Positions 1 through 7,161 of a DNA stretch of 16,430 nucleotides are shown here, piece after piece. The stretch is from assembly GCA_028872975.1 (NCBI GenBank), contig JAGWNV010000028.1, forward strand, positions 1 through 16,430. The letters run 5' to 3'. The notes under the pieces were generated by a model that was not told where the DNA came from, did not search any database, and saw nothing but the letters and a program-made list of their open reading frames with translations. The translations under genes were made by a program, and so were the position numbers. The stretch is from Acidobacteriota bacterium (GTDB lineage: Bacteria > Actinomycetota > Acidimicrobiia > Acidimicrobiales > UBA8190). Numbering within the stretch: the stretch's first letter is position 1; each line of letters begins with the position of its first letter.

Positions 1-1
1 G

Positions 2-880
2 TCGGTGGGGCGGGCCCGCCAATTCGTGGCGTCGTGCCTCGGTCGCTGGGGCCTCGGCGCGTTGGCCTCCGACTCCTCCCTCGTCGTCTCGGAGCTCGTG
101 TCGAACGCCGTCGTGCACGCCCGCACGCCGATCGAATTGCGGGTGCGATCCATCGAGGGGGGCATTCGCGTCGAGGTCCGTGACGGGGCCGTGCACGGCT
201 TCGGCCCGAGCAGGGAGGACCAGGAACTTCCCGAGCATGGTCTGGGACTGCGCGTCGTAGCCCGGGTCGCCTCACGCTGGGGGGTGGACCCGATGCCCGA
301 CGGGAAGGTGGTGTGGGCGGCCATGTCCGCCGCTGGCGCCGAGGGCCCGCACGCGCCGGAGCTAGGCCTCGGGCCGGCGCCGCTCCCGCTCCCCGACGAC
401 TGGCCCGAGGTCCGACTCCTCCACGTCCCCGCCCGGCTCCTCCTCGGTTGGGAGGCTCACACCCGGGAGCTCATCCGTGAGTTCTCCCTCCTCGCCCCGG
501 TGCCCGCCGCCCACGTCGAAGGCCCATCGTCGCCGGCACCCGCCGAATTCCTGCAGGATCGGGTGGCCGCCGTGAAGGCCGTCCTCGAGCGCTTCTGGGA
601 CCTGGTCCGCCCGGTGTGGGCCCTGGCGCACGCGGCCGGCGACGGCGACACGGGTCTCGTCACCGTCGTGACCCGTGTGCCCGAGCGAGTCGTCCTCGAC
701 GCCCCGGGGTTCCTCGAGGCCTTCGACGACGCCGATGCGCTCGCCTCGGAGGGGCGGCTCCTCACCGGCCCCACCCCGGAGGAGATCGGGGAGTTCGGCC
801 GGTGGTTCGTCGAGGCCGTGGTCCGTCAGGTGGTCGAGGGTTCGGACGGCGGAGGGGCGCGATGTCCCTTCCCGCCCTGA
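2..880 (+). CDS. ATP-binding anti-sigma/serine-kinase-like protein with C-terminal extension (5' partial)
   Basis: The first ~110 residues form a HATPase_c_2 domain of the RsbW/SpoIIAB type, which in actinobacteria usually acts as an anti-sigma kinase or a partner-switching regulator. Counting from the GTG at 5, the N-box reads SELVSNAVVHA (Glu30, Asn34), the G1-box Asp is in VRDGAVHGFGP (Asp60), and the G2 box is EHGLGLRVVA (77-86). The opening residues (GRARQFVASCLGRWGL) match the first helix of this family, and the frame stays open to the window edge, so the true start probably lies just upstream. The remaining ~175 residues are an acidic, helical domain I do not recognise. It begins after a Pro-rich linker near residue 120 and ends in a conserved-looking TPEEIGEFGRWFVEAVVRQV stretch. 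No membrane segment is seen. The gene ends 27 bp from the convergent GH15 gene and has no evident link to the sugar genes. Confidence 0.85.
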   Translation, partial: SVGRARQFVASCLGRWGLGALASDSSLVVSELVSNAVVHARTPIELRVRSIEGGIRVEVRDGAVHGFGPSREDQELPEHGLGLRVVARVASRWGVDPMPDGKVVWAAMSAAGAEGPHAPELGLGPAPLPLPDDWPEVRLLHVPARLLLGWEAHTRELIREFSLLAPVPAAHVEGPSSPAPAEFLQDRVAAVKAVLERFWDLVRPVWALAHAAGDGDTGLVTVVTRVPERVVLDAPGFLEAFDDADALASEGRLLTGPTPEEIGEFGRWFVEAVVRQVVEGSDGGGARCPFPP

Positions 881-907
881 GCGGTGCGCAGCTGACGGGC
901 AGCGGCC

Positions 908-2689
908 TCAGGTCACAGGTTCGGCTCGCTGGGCTACGGCCGCTTCGAGGAGCGCGGCATGCACGAAGGCCTGGGGCAGGTTGCCGCGCAGCTGGCGCTG
1001 GCCGACGTCGAATTCCTCGCTGAAGAGCCCCGGGGGGCCGCAGGCGCTGCGAGTGCGCTCGAACCACCGGGCACTCGCCACGGTGTTGCCCTGGGACAGC
1101 TCGGCCATCGAGACGAGGAAGCCGCACAGGAGGAACGCGCCTTCGGCCTCGCCGAGCGGCCGCCCGTCGGCCTGGTAGCGGTAGACGTAGCCGTCCACGC
1201 TGAGATCGGCCCGCACCGCCGCCAGTGTGGCCTCCACGCGGGGGTCGTCGGCCGGCAGCGCGCCGCGGACGAGGGGCAGGAGCAGCGACGCGTCGACCCG
1301 CTCGTCGTCGGGGGCCCGCTGGAAGCGGCCCGTGGGATGGGCGCACCGGCGGCTCGTCTCGGCCAGGAGGGTGTCGGCCTGGGCGCTCCACCGCGCCGCC
1401 GATTCCCCCCGCGCTCCGGCGTCGGCCATGGCCCGCAGGCCGGCGACGCACGACAGCCGGCTCTGGGCCCACCAGATCGGTTCCAGCTCCCAGAAGCCGC
1501 TGTCGGGCTCCTGCCAGCGCTCCCCGATGGCATCGGCCGCCACGCCTGCCGCCTCCCACCCCCGGCCGTCGAGGCGGTCGAGGCGTGCGGCGGCGGCGAG
1601 GAGCGACAGGACCTCGCCGAGGCCGTCGAGCTGGAACTGGTCCCGCACCCGGTTTCCGACCACGTCGGTGCCACCCGGATAGCCGGGGAGCTGGAGGCGC
1701 CGCTCGGGTGGGACGGCAGATCCGTCGGCCCGGTAGGCCGGAGAGAGCGTCGGCCCGTCCTCGAGCACCCGGTCGCAGAGGAAGGCGACCCACCGGTCGA
1801 GCACTTCCGCCTGCGGTGAGGCAGCCGCCAGGGCCTGGCCGGCGAGGGCCATGTCGCGTACCCAGGCGTAACGGTAGTCGTAGTTCCGACCGGCGTCGGC
1901 GCGCTCGGGCAGCGACGTGGTGGCTGCCGCCATCATGGCGCCCGAGGCCGTGGTGAGCCCCTGGAGCACGGCGACGGCGTGGAGGGCGTCGCGACGCCCG
2001 GCCTCGACGTCGACCGGTGGCACCTTGGTCCGCCACTGGGATTCCGTCGCCTCCCACGCCCGCCCCGGGTCGAGGAGGTCGTCGCCGAACGGCTCGGTGG
2101 CGAGCTCGAGCACGACGTCGTGGATCTCGCCCTCGGCCAACTCGAGGGAGGCCACGAGCATCCGCCCGGCGTGCCCGTCGGGGACCTCCCCGGGGCGCCG
2201 GATGCCGCTGAAGCGGACGTGGATCCCCTCGGCGCTGGCGGTGGTGGCGCCTCCCTGGTGCAGCTTCCACCCCCGCATCGGTGCCTTCCCGTAGCCGGGG
2301 CGGGGGTTCAGCGTCACCTCGACGGTGGCCTTCCCAGCCAGGACCTCGACGCGACGGAGGAGGACGGCGCGTGTGGGGGACGAAGGCAGGGCGAGTGCCT
2401 CGCGGCACTCGATCACCGATCCGTCGGAGGTCACCCACCGGTCGCGCCAGATGAGGGTGCCCTCCTCGTAGTGACCCCCCCAGACGTACCGGCCCGCCGG
2501 CCGGACCTCGAAGCAGCCGTCCCCGCCCACGAGCGTGGAGAAGACGCTCGGGTCCGCCCACCCGGGGAAGCAGAGCCACTCCACGGCGCCGCTCGGGCCG
2601 AGGACCGCCCCCCGCTCGCCGTCGGCGATGAAGGAGAGCTCCCGCAGGACATGGGGCGTCGGCGCCCCGCTCGTGGCGCCCCTCCGCAT
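908..2689 (-). CDS. GH15 glucoamylase-like glycoside hydrolase
   Basis: This is a 593-residue protein of glycoside hydrolase family 15, whose members (glucoamylases, glucodextranases, some trehalases) release glucose by inversion from non-reducing ends. The N-terminal ~250 residues are the beta-sandwich domain (VLRELSFIADGERGAVLGPSG and WLCFPGWADPSVF are typical). The catalytic (alpha/alpha)6 barrel follows with the hallmark NYDYRYAWVRDM, a VRDQFQLDGLGEVL segment, SGFWELEP with probable general acid Glu401, and GLFSEEFD with probable general base Glu558, then GNLPQAFVHAALLEAA. No signal peptide is visible, so it is probably cytoplasmic and acts on imported short oligosaccharides or trehalose. 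The ATG at 2689 is chosen because an AGGG lies 8 nt upstream and the family domain begins about 13 residues later. A GTG at 2740 would add 17 unsupported residues and cover the divergent intergenic region. It is divergent from the GH1 gene. Substrate is not determinable from sequence alone. Confidence 0.92.
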   Translation of the reverse strand: MRRGATSGAPTPHVLRELSFIADGERGAVLGPSGAVEWLCFPGWADPSVFSTLVGGDGCFEVRPAGRYVWGGHYEEGTLIWRDRWVTSDGSVIECREALALPSSPTRAVLLRRVEVLAGKATVEVTLNPRPGYGKAPMRGWKLHQGGATTASAEGIHVRFSGIRRPGEVPDGHAGRMLVASLELAEGEIHDVVLELATEPFGDDLLDPGRAWEATESQWRTKVPPVDVEAGRRDALHAVAVLQGLTTASGAMMAAATTSLPERADAGRNYDYRYAWVRDMALAGQALAAASPQAEVLDRWVAFLCDRVLEDGPTLSPAYRADGSAVPPERRLQLPGYPGGTDVVGNRVRDQFQLDGLGEVLSLLAAAARLDRLDGRGWEAAGVAADAIGERWQEPDSGFWELEPIWWAQSRLSCVAGLRAMADAGARGESAARWSAQADTLLAETSRRCAHPTGRFQRAPDDERVDASLLLPLVRGALPADDPRVEATLAAVRADLSVDGYVYRYQADGRPLGEAEGAFLLCGFLVSMAELSQGNTVASARWFERTRSACGPPGLFSEEFDVGQRQLRGNLPQAFVHAALLEAAVAQRAEPVT

Positions 2690-2716
2690 GCTCACGACCC
2701 TGCTGCCTTCCCGGGA

Positions 2717-2740
2717 CCACCTGGTGGCAAACGCCGCCAC
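2717..2740. promoter_or_regulatory. Nested palindromes between divergent GH15 and GH1 genes (possible operator)
   Basis: Two overlapping inverted repeats lie in the 100-bp divergent gap. CCACC-T-GGTGG spans 2717-2727, and GTGGC-N7-GCCAC spans 2724-2740. The 8-mer CCACCTGG of the first recurs as a direct repeat at 2753-2760, 36 bp away, close to the proposed GH1 promoter. A regulator of both glycosidases bound here is plausible, but the repeats are short and the DNA is very GC-rich. Confidence 0.3.
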
Positions 2741-2777
2741 GGGCCCGCCGTCCCACCTGGGCTTCCCTCGACCGGCC

Positions 2778-2783
2778 TACCAT
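2778..2783 (+). promoter_or_regulatory. Candidate -10 element (TACCAT) for a leaderless GH1 transcript
   Basis: TACCAT fits the actinobacterial TANNNT -10 pattern and ends 6 nt before the GH1 ATG at 2790. That spacing would place the transcription start on or next to the A of the ATG. No purine-rich Shine-Dalgarno sequence precedes this ATG, which agrees with a leaderless mRNA. No convincing -35 box is seen. Confidence 0.4.
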
Positions 2784-2789
2784 CGCCCG

Positions 2790-3971
2790 ATGGTGCGTAC
2801 CTTTCCCGACGGGTTCTGCTGGGGGACGGCCACCGCCGCCCACCAGATCGAGGGCGGGAACGTCAACAACGACTGGTGGGCCTTCGAGCACGACCCGGCG
2901 TCGGGGTGCGCCGAGCCGAGCGGCGACGCCTGCGACTCCTGGCACCGGTGGGAGGAGGACCTCGACCTCGTGGCCGGCATGGGCCTGACCGCCTACCGGT
3001 TCTCCCTGGAGTGGAGCCGCATCGAGCCGGCCGAGGCGGAGATCTCGCGCGCTGCGCTCGACCACTACCGGCGCGTCTGCGCCGGGTGCCACGAGCGCGG
3101 CATCGAGCCGGTGGTGACCTTCCACCACTTCACGCTGCCCCGGTGGTTCGCCGCCCGCGGCGGCTGGGAGGCGCCCGACGCCCCCGAGACCTTCGCCCGC
3201 TTCGTCGGCACCGCCGGCGCCCACCTCGGGGACCTCATGACCCGGGCCTGCACCTTCAACGAGCCGAACGTCATCGGGACCATGGGCTACTCGATGGGCC
3301 AGTTCCCGCCCGGCGTGAAGGACGACCTCGGCCGCCACTTCGCCGTCAACGAGGCCCTGGCCCGTGCGCACCGGCTCGCCGTCGAGGCGCTGCGCTCCGG
3401 GCCCGGCTCCTTCCCCGTCGGCCTCACCCTCTCGATGGCCGAGCTCGTGGCCGACGAGGGGGGCGAGGAGACCCGCGACGCCGCCGAGGAGGTCCTCGAG
3501 AACTTCTTCCTCCGCGCCGCCGAGGGCGACGACTACGTCGGGGTGCAGTGCTACACGCGGATCCACATGGGCCCCGACGGCCAGGGGGCCGACGACCCCT
3601 CGGTGCCCCGGACCACGATGGGCTACGAGTACTGGCCCCAGGTCCTCGAGTACACGGTGCGGCGCACCGCCGCCTACACCGGGCTCCCGGTCCTCGTCAC
3701 CGAGAACGGCATCGCCACCGACGACGACTCCGAGCGGATCGCCTACATGGCCGAGGCCCTCGAGGGTGCCCTGCGGTGCCTCGCCGACGGCGTGGACCTC
3801 CGGGGGTATTTCGCCTGGAGCCTGCTCGACAACTTCGAGTGGACGCACGGGTACGGCCAGCACTTCGGCCTGTGCGCCGTGGACAGGAAGACCTTCGAGC
3901 GCCGAGAAAAGCCGAGCGCCCGCTGGCTCGGCGAGGTGGCCCGGGCCAACGCCCTCCTGCCCGTGCCCTGA
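2790..3971 (+). CDS. GH1 family beta-glucosidase-like enzyme
   Basis: This 393-residue protein belongs to glycoside hydrolase family 1, retaining enzymes that hydrolyse beta-linked glucosides and related sugars. It starts with the family opening FPDGFCWGTATAAHQIEGG. The acid/base Glu158 is in TFNEPN and the nucleophile Glu305 is in VLVTENGI. YRFSLEWSRIEP, TFHHFTLPRWF and the C-terminal GYFAWSLLDNFEWTHGYGQHFGL are also standard. It has no signal peptide and is likely cytoplasmic. It is somewhat shorter than the usual 440-470 residues, with a compact middle section between residues about 190 and 260. The ATG at 2790 is chosen because the family motif begins a few codons later and longer reading would run into the divergent GH15 gene. 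It converges on the ThuA-like gene with only 12 bp between stop codons. Aglycone preference and any phospho-sugar specificity cannot be read from these motifs. Confidence 0.94.
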   Translation: MVRTFPDGFCWGTATAAHQIEGGNVNNDWWAFEHDPASGCAEPSGDACDSWHRWEEDLDLVAGMGLTAYRFSLEWSRIEPAEAEISRAALDHYRRVCAGCHERGIEPVVTFHHFTLPRWFAARGGWEAPDAPETFARFVGTAGAHLGDLMTRACTFNEPNVIGTMGYSMGQFPPGVKDDLGRHFAVNEALARAHRLAVEALRSGPGSFPVGLTLSMAELVADEGGEETRDAAEEVLENFFLRAAEGDDYVGVQCYTRIHMGPDGQGADDPSVPRTTMGYEYWPQVLEYTVRRTAAYTGLPVLVTENGIATDDDSERIAYMAEALEGALRCLADGVDLRGYFAWSLLDNFEWTHGYGQHFGLCAVDRKTFERREKPSARWLGEVARANALLPVP

Positions 3972-3983
3972 CTCTGCCGAGGC

Positions 3984-4679
3984 TCAGGCCGCCGTTTCGA
4001 GCACCCAGCCGAGGCCGCCGGCCACGTGGCGGAGGTACGAGGGGGTCTCCCAGGCGCCCGGGAAGTGCCCGAGCGAGGTGTAGAAGACCCGGCCGACGCC
4101 CTCGGTGTGGCACCAGCACAGGGGCATGCCGATCTCAGGGAGGCGCGCCCCGGGCACGGTCATGTCGAGGCACCCCTCGGCCACCCGCAGGAGGACCGTG
4201 GCATCGGGCCGCATCCCGGCGAAGAGGTAGACCTCGTCGTGCCAGGTGAACGACGACGCCAGGTGCCCGGTGGCGGGGTGGGCCGGGCCGGTCACCTCCA
4301 CCGTGAACTCGGCGGTCCAGGGGTGGCCGTCGAATCGGGCGCCGAGGAGCGAGCCGTAGTCGTCCCAGTCCCGGCAGGCGTCGGTGGCCGAGTGGACGCC
4401 CAGGATCCCGAGGCGCCCGGCGCGCACGCCTTCGGCCACCGCCGCCCGCTGCGCCGGTGACCAGGGCGTCTCGCCGATGGTGAACAGGGCCAGGACGCCC
4501 CCGGCGGCCAGCTCGGCCGGGTCGATCCCGCCCACGTCGGACGTCAAGACGGGCGAGAGCCCGGCCATGGACCCGAGCTCCCGAAGCGCCTCGGCCGCTT
4601 GGGGCAGCACCCCGTGGACGCCGGCGGGACCGTCGCGGTAGGGGGCGACCTCGGTGACGACGAAGAGGGGCCGGGTCAT
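3984..4679 (-). CDS. ThuA-like domain protein
   Basis: This 231-residue protein has the ThuA-like fold, a class I glutamine-amidotransferase-like flavodoxin fold named after rhizobial ThuA of trehalose and disaccharide utilisation. Characteristic parts are the central GILGVHSATD (91-100), the following DWDDYGSLLGARFDGHPW, the HDEVYLF strand, and the C-terminal PLCWCHTEGVGRVFYTSLGHFPGAWETPSYLRHVAGGLGWVL, which is close to a family consensus. There is no signal peptide or membrane helix. Its ATG lies 17 bp after the stop of the aldo-keto reductase gene on the same strand, so the two are probably co-transcribed. ThuA family proteins usually sit beside sugar oxidoreductases and are linked to metabolism of 3-keto-sugars; the exact reaction is uncertain. 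The same general role is inferred here from family and context. Confidence 0.85.
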   Translation of the reverse strand: MTRPLFVVTEVAPYRDGPAGVHGVLPQAAEALRELGSMAGLSPVLTSDVGGIDPAELAAGGVLALFTIGETPWSPAQRAAVAEGVRAGRLGILGVHSATDACRDWDDYGSLLGARFDGHPWTAEFTVEVTGPAHPATGHLASSFTWHDEVYLFAGMRPDATVLLRVAEGCLDMTVPGARLPEIGMPLCWCHTEGVGRVFYTSLGHFPGAWETPSYLRHVAGGLGWVLETAA

Positions 4680-4695
4680 GGGACTGCCGCTGCGC

Positions 4696-5667
4696 TCAAT
4701 AGGCGGCGGCGATGGCCTCGACGCGGGCCACCACCTCGTCGTCGAGTCGCGCGCGGACGTCGAGCGCCGCCATGTTCTCCTCGAGCTGGCGGACGCTCGA
4801 CGCCCCGGTCATGACCGTCGAGACGTGGGGGTTGAGGGCGCACCATGCCAGGGCCAGCTGGGCCGTGGTGCAGTCGAGGTCCGACGCCACCTTGGCCAGG
4901 TCGGTCACGATCCCGTTCACCCGGGGGTCGACGAGGACGTCCCGGAGCCACTCGTAGCCGGGAAGCGACGCCCGGCTTCCCTCCGGAACCCCGGACGCGT
5001 ACTTGCCCGACAGGAGCCCCGAGGCGAGCGGGCTGTAGGTGGTGAGCCCCAGGCCGATGTCGTCGTAGAGGGGGGCGTACTCCTGCTCCACCCGTGACCG
5101 CCAGAACAGGTTGTACTGCGGCTGCTCCACCACCGGCTTGCGCATGCCGTGGCGATCGGCGATGTCCCAGGCCCGGCGGATGTCCTCGGCCGACCACTCC
5201 GAGGTGCCCCAGTACAGGGCCTTCCCGGAGGCGACGATGTCCGACATCGCCCACACCGTCTCCTCGATGGGCGTCTCGGGGTCGGGGCGGTGGCAGAAGA
5301 GGAGGTCCACGAAGTCGAGGCCCAGCCGCTCCAGGGACCCGTCGATGGCCTGGAGGAGGTACTTGCGGTTGAGGGTGTCGTGCATGTTGACCTCGTCGCC
5401 GAGGCCCCAGAAGAGCTTGGTCGAGATCACGTAGGTCTTCCTCGGCCACCCCAGCCGGGAGACGGCCGCCCCCATGATCCGCTCCGACTCGCCCGCCGAG
5501 TAGGCCTCGGCGTTGTCGAAGAAGTTCACCCCCGCCTCCCGCGCCGCCGCCAGGACGTCGACGGCGAGCCCGGTGTCGACTTGCGGGCCGAAGGTGACCC
5601 AGGAGCCGAGCGAGAGGACGCTCAGCTTGAGCCCGGTGCCGCCGAGGCGGCGGTACTCCATCTCCAT
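4696..5667 (-). CDS. Aldo-keto reductase of the potassium-channel beta-subunit (KAB/AKR6-like) type
   Basis: This is a 323-residue NADPH-dependent oxidoreductase with a TIM-barrel fold. The catalytic tetrad is complete: Asp51 and Tyr56 in NFFDNAEAY, Lys84 in VISTKLFWG and His126 in LLFCHRPDP. The AKR6/Kv-beta signature continues with ALYWGTSEWSAEDI, VVEQPQYNLFWRSRVE and TYSPLASGLLSGKY, and the coenzyme-binding end is VMTGASSVRQLEENM. The start is the first ATG of MEMEYRRLGGTG, with an AAGGGG-type ribosome binding site a few bases upstream; the open frame extends much further but only as shadow. It is the first gene of a minus-strand pair with the ThuA-like gene and is divergent from the GH4-led operon across 141 bp. 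Bacterial members reduce aldehydes and aldoses; the natural substrate cannot be told from sequence, though context favours a sugar-derived carbonyl. Confidence 0.93.
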   Translation of the reverse strand: MEMEYRRLGGTGLKLSVLSLGSWVTFGPQVDTGLAVDVLAAAREAGVNFFDNAEAYSAGESERIMGAAVSRLGWPRKTYVISTKLFWGLGDEVNMHDTLNRKYLLQAIDGSLERLGLDFVDLLFCHRPDPETPIEETVWAMSDIVASGKALYWGTSEWSAEDIRRAWDIADRHGMRKPVVEQPQYNLFWRSRVEQEYAPLYDDIGLGLTTYSPLASGLLSGKYASGVPEGSRASLPGYEWLRDVLVDPRVNGIVTDLAKVASDLDCTTAQLALAWCALNPHVSTVMTGASSVRQLEENMAALDVRARLDDEVVARVEAIAAAY

Positions 5668-5693
5668 GGTCCCCCCTTGTGCCCTTGCCCCGT

Positions 5694-5713
5694 CCGGGGA
5701 GGGCCCGCCCCGG
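5694..5713. promoter_or_regulatory. 20-bp imperfect palindrome in divergent gap
   Basis: Arms CCGGGG (5694-5699) and CCCCGG (5708-5713) flank a central GGGCCC, giving 9 matched pairs of 10 with a single A/G mismatch. It lies between the start of the aldo-keto reductase gene and a candidate -10 element for the plus-strand operon (TACTGT, 5714-5719). It could be an operator or a leader hairpin of the minus-strand transcript. GC richness raises the chance of accidental palindromes. Confidence 0.35.
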
Positions 5714-5752
5714 TACTGTTTCACGCGCGCCGGCCGGCCGCTCGGGTGCACG

Positions 5753-5769
5753 GGGACGGGTCCCGTCCC
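5753..5769. promoter_or_regulatory. Perfect 17-bp palindrome upstream of the GH4-led operon
   Basis: GGGACGGG and CCCGTCCC are perfect 8-bp arms around a single T, ending 39 bp before the GH4 start codon. Outside the arms, GTGC (5747-5750) and GCAC (5770-5773) can pair further with a 3-nt bulge. Position and symmetry suit a repressor operator; as RNA it would give a 7-bp stem with a 3-nt loop. No run of U follows, so it is not an intrinsic terminator. Confidence 0.4.
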
Positions 5770-5808
5770 GCACGCGGCGGGGAGAGGGCGCGGGGGGTCG
5801 TGGGCGCC

Positions 5809-7161
5809 ATGAAGGTGACGATCGTCGGAGGGGGGAGCAACCAGTGGGCTCCCAAGCTCGTGACCGACCTCCTGGCCGTGCCCGCCCTCGCCGACATGGA
5901 GCTCGTCCTCGAGGACCTCGACGCCGAGCGGGTCGAGCGCATCGGCGCCTACGCCCGGCTCGCCAACGAGGCCATGGGCACCAAGGCGGTGGTCACCACC
6001 ACCACCGACCAGCGCCGGGCCCTCACCGGCGCCGATTTCGTGGTGGTCACCATCTCGACGGGCGGGTTCGAGTCGATGGCGGTCGACCTCGAGGTCCCCG
6101 AACGCCACGGCATCGTCCAGTCGGTGGGAGACACCGTCGGGCCGGGGGGGATCAGCCGGTCGCTCCGCAACGTCCCGGTGCTGGTGGGCATCGCCAGGGA
6201 CATGGAGCAGTGCTGCCCCGAGGCCTGGATGCTCAACATCACGAACCCGATGACGTGCCTCACCCGGGCGGTGCGCCGGGAGACCTCGGTGAAGGCCGTC
6301 GGCCTGTGCCACGAGGTGGGGCACGCCTGCATGGACCTCGCCATCGCCCTCGGCAAGCCGCACGACGTGGTCCGTCCCGTCGTGGCCGGCGTCAACCACT
6401 TCCCGGTCGTCACCTCCCTCGACGTCGACGGCGCCGACGGCCTGCGGCTCTTGGCCGGGCTCCTCGACGATCTCGGCGGCGTCGACGAGGTGCGCCGCGG
6501 CATCGAGGCCGGCGCCGCCCACGAGCCGTTCTCCGTCGAGGACTTCGCCGCCCGCAACGTCCTCAAGCTGGCGCTCCTCGAGCGCGACGGGGTGCTCCCC
6601 GCCGCCGGGGACCGCCACCTGGCCGAGTTCCTGCCCTCGGTCCTGACCGAGCGCTCGGGCTGGGGGCGCACCTGGGGCATCGACCCCACCCCCATCTCCC
6701 GGCGGGTCGAGCACGAGGCGGAGTACCTGGCCGAGGTGGAGGACGTCCTGGGCGGGAGGGCCGAGCTCGCCACCTGGGACTCCGGAGAGCTCGTGGCCCC
6801 GGTCATCGACTCGCTGCTCACCGGCGCCCGCCGGGAGCTGCCGCTCAACATCCCCAACGCCGGCCAGTGCGCCGATCTCCCCGGCGGGGTGGTCGTGGAG
6901 TCGATGTGCGTCGTCGACGACGAGGGCATCCGAGGGCGTGACGTCGTCACGCTCCCGGCGCCGGTCGCCGAGCTCGTCAGGCGGCACGTGGCCGTGCAGG
7001 AGCTGACCGTGGAGGCGGCGGTGACCGGCGACCGGCGCCTCGTCCGGGCCGCCCTCGGCCTCGACGCGCTGGCCGGACGGGGCGATCTCGGGGACATCGA
7101 CGCCATGGCCGACGAGCTGCTCGAGGGCACGAGCCGCTGGCTGCCCCAGTTCGCGTCGTGA
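5809..7161 (+). CDS. GH4 family NAD-dependent glycosidase (CHEV motif, alpha-glucosidase-like)
   Basis: This 450-residue protein belongs to glycoside hydrolase family 4. These enzymes use NAD+ and a divalent metal to oxidise C3 of the sugar, eliminate the glycosidic bond and re-reduce. The N-terminal Rossmann segment is MKVTIVGGGSNQW (1-13), followed by ADFVVVTISTGG. ITNPM carries Asn146. The metal site is Cys167 in GLCHEVGH and His197 in GVNHFPVV. The four-residue motif after the Cys separates family subgroups: as I recall, CHEV marks the AglA-type alpha-glucosidases, CHSV alpha-galactosidases, CNVP and CDMP phospho-glycosidases, and CHG alpha-glucuronidases. This one reads CHEV. The ATG at 5809 places the first beta-strand at the extreme N terminus as in the family; an in-frame GTG at 5800 is possible. 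It heads a six-gene operon, and its TGA overlaps the next start as GTGA. Confidence 0.92.
   Translation: MKVTIVGGGSNQWAPKLVTDLLAVPALADMELVLEDLDAERVERIGAYARLANEAMGTKAVVTTTTDQRRALTGADFVVVTISTGGFESMAVDLEVPERHGIVQSVGDTVGPGGISRSLRNVPVLVGIARDMEQCCPEAWMLNITNPMTCLTRAVRRETSVKAVGLCHEVGHACMDLAIALGKPHDVVRPVVAGVNHFPVVTSLDVDGADGLRLLAGLLDDLGGVDEVRRGIEAGAAHEPFSVEDFAARNVLKLALLERDGVLPAAGDRHLAEFLPSVLTERSGWGRTWGIDPTPISRRVEHEAEYLAEVEDVLGGRAELATWDSGELVAPVIDSLLTGARRELPLNIPNAGQCADLPGGVVVESMCVVDDEGIRGRDVVTLPAPVAELVRRHVAVQELTVEAAVTGDRRLVRAALGLDALAGRGDLGDIDAMADELLEGTSRWLPQFAS

Noticed and set aside
881..907. Terminator between the convergent HATPase and GH15 genes
   Set aside because: The 27-bp gap has no convincing stem-loop and no T-tract.
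2690..2740. GTG at 2740 as start of the GH15 gene
   Set aside because: It adds 17 residues without family similarity and would cover the divergent regulatory region. The ATG at 2689 has a better ribosome binding site.
2535..2789. Upstream extension of the GH1 frame
   Set aside because: It would overlap the GH15 coding start on the other strand, and the family N terminus begins exactly after the ATG at 2790.
762..3863. Very long minus-strand open frame (over 1000 codons), and a similar plus-strand frame at 1979-4249
   Set aside because: They lie opposite or out of phase with well-supported GH15, GH1 and ThuA genes. Their translations are Arg/Gly/Pro-rich low-complexity runs typical of shadow frames in high-GC DNA.
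5731..5740. CGGCCGGCCG palindrome
   Set aside because: It is a short simple-repeat palindrome of G and C only, expected by chance in this composition.
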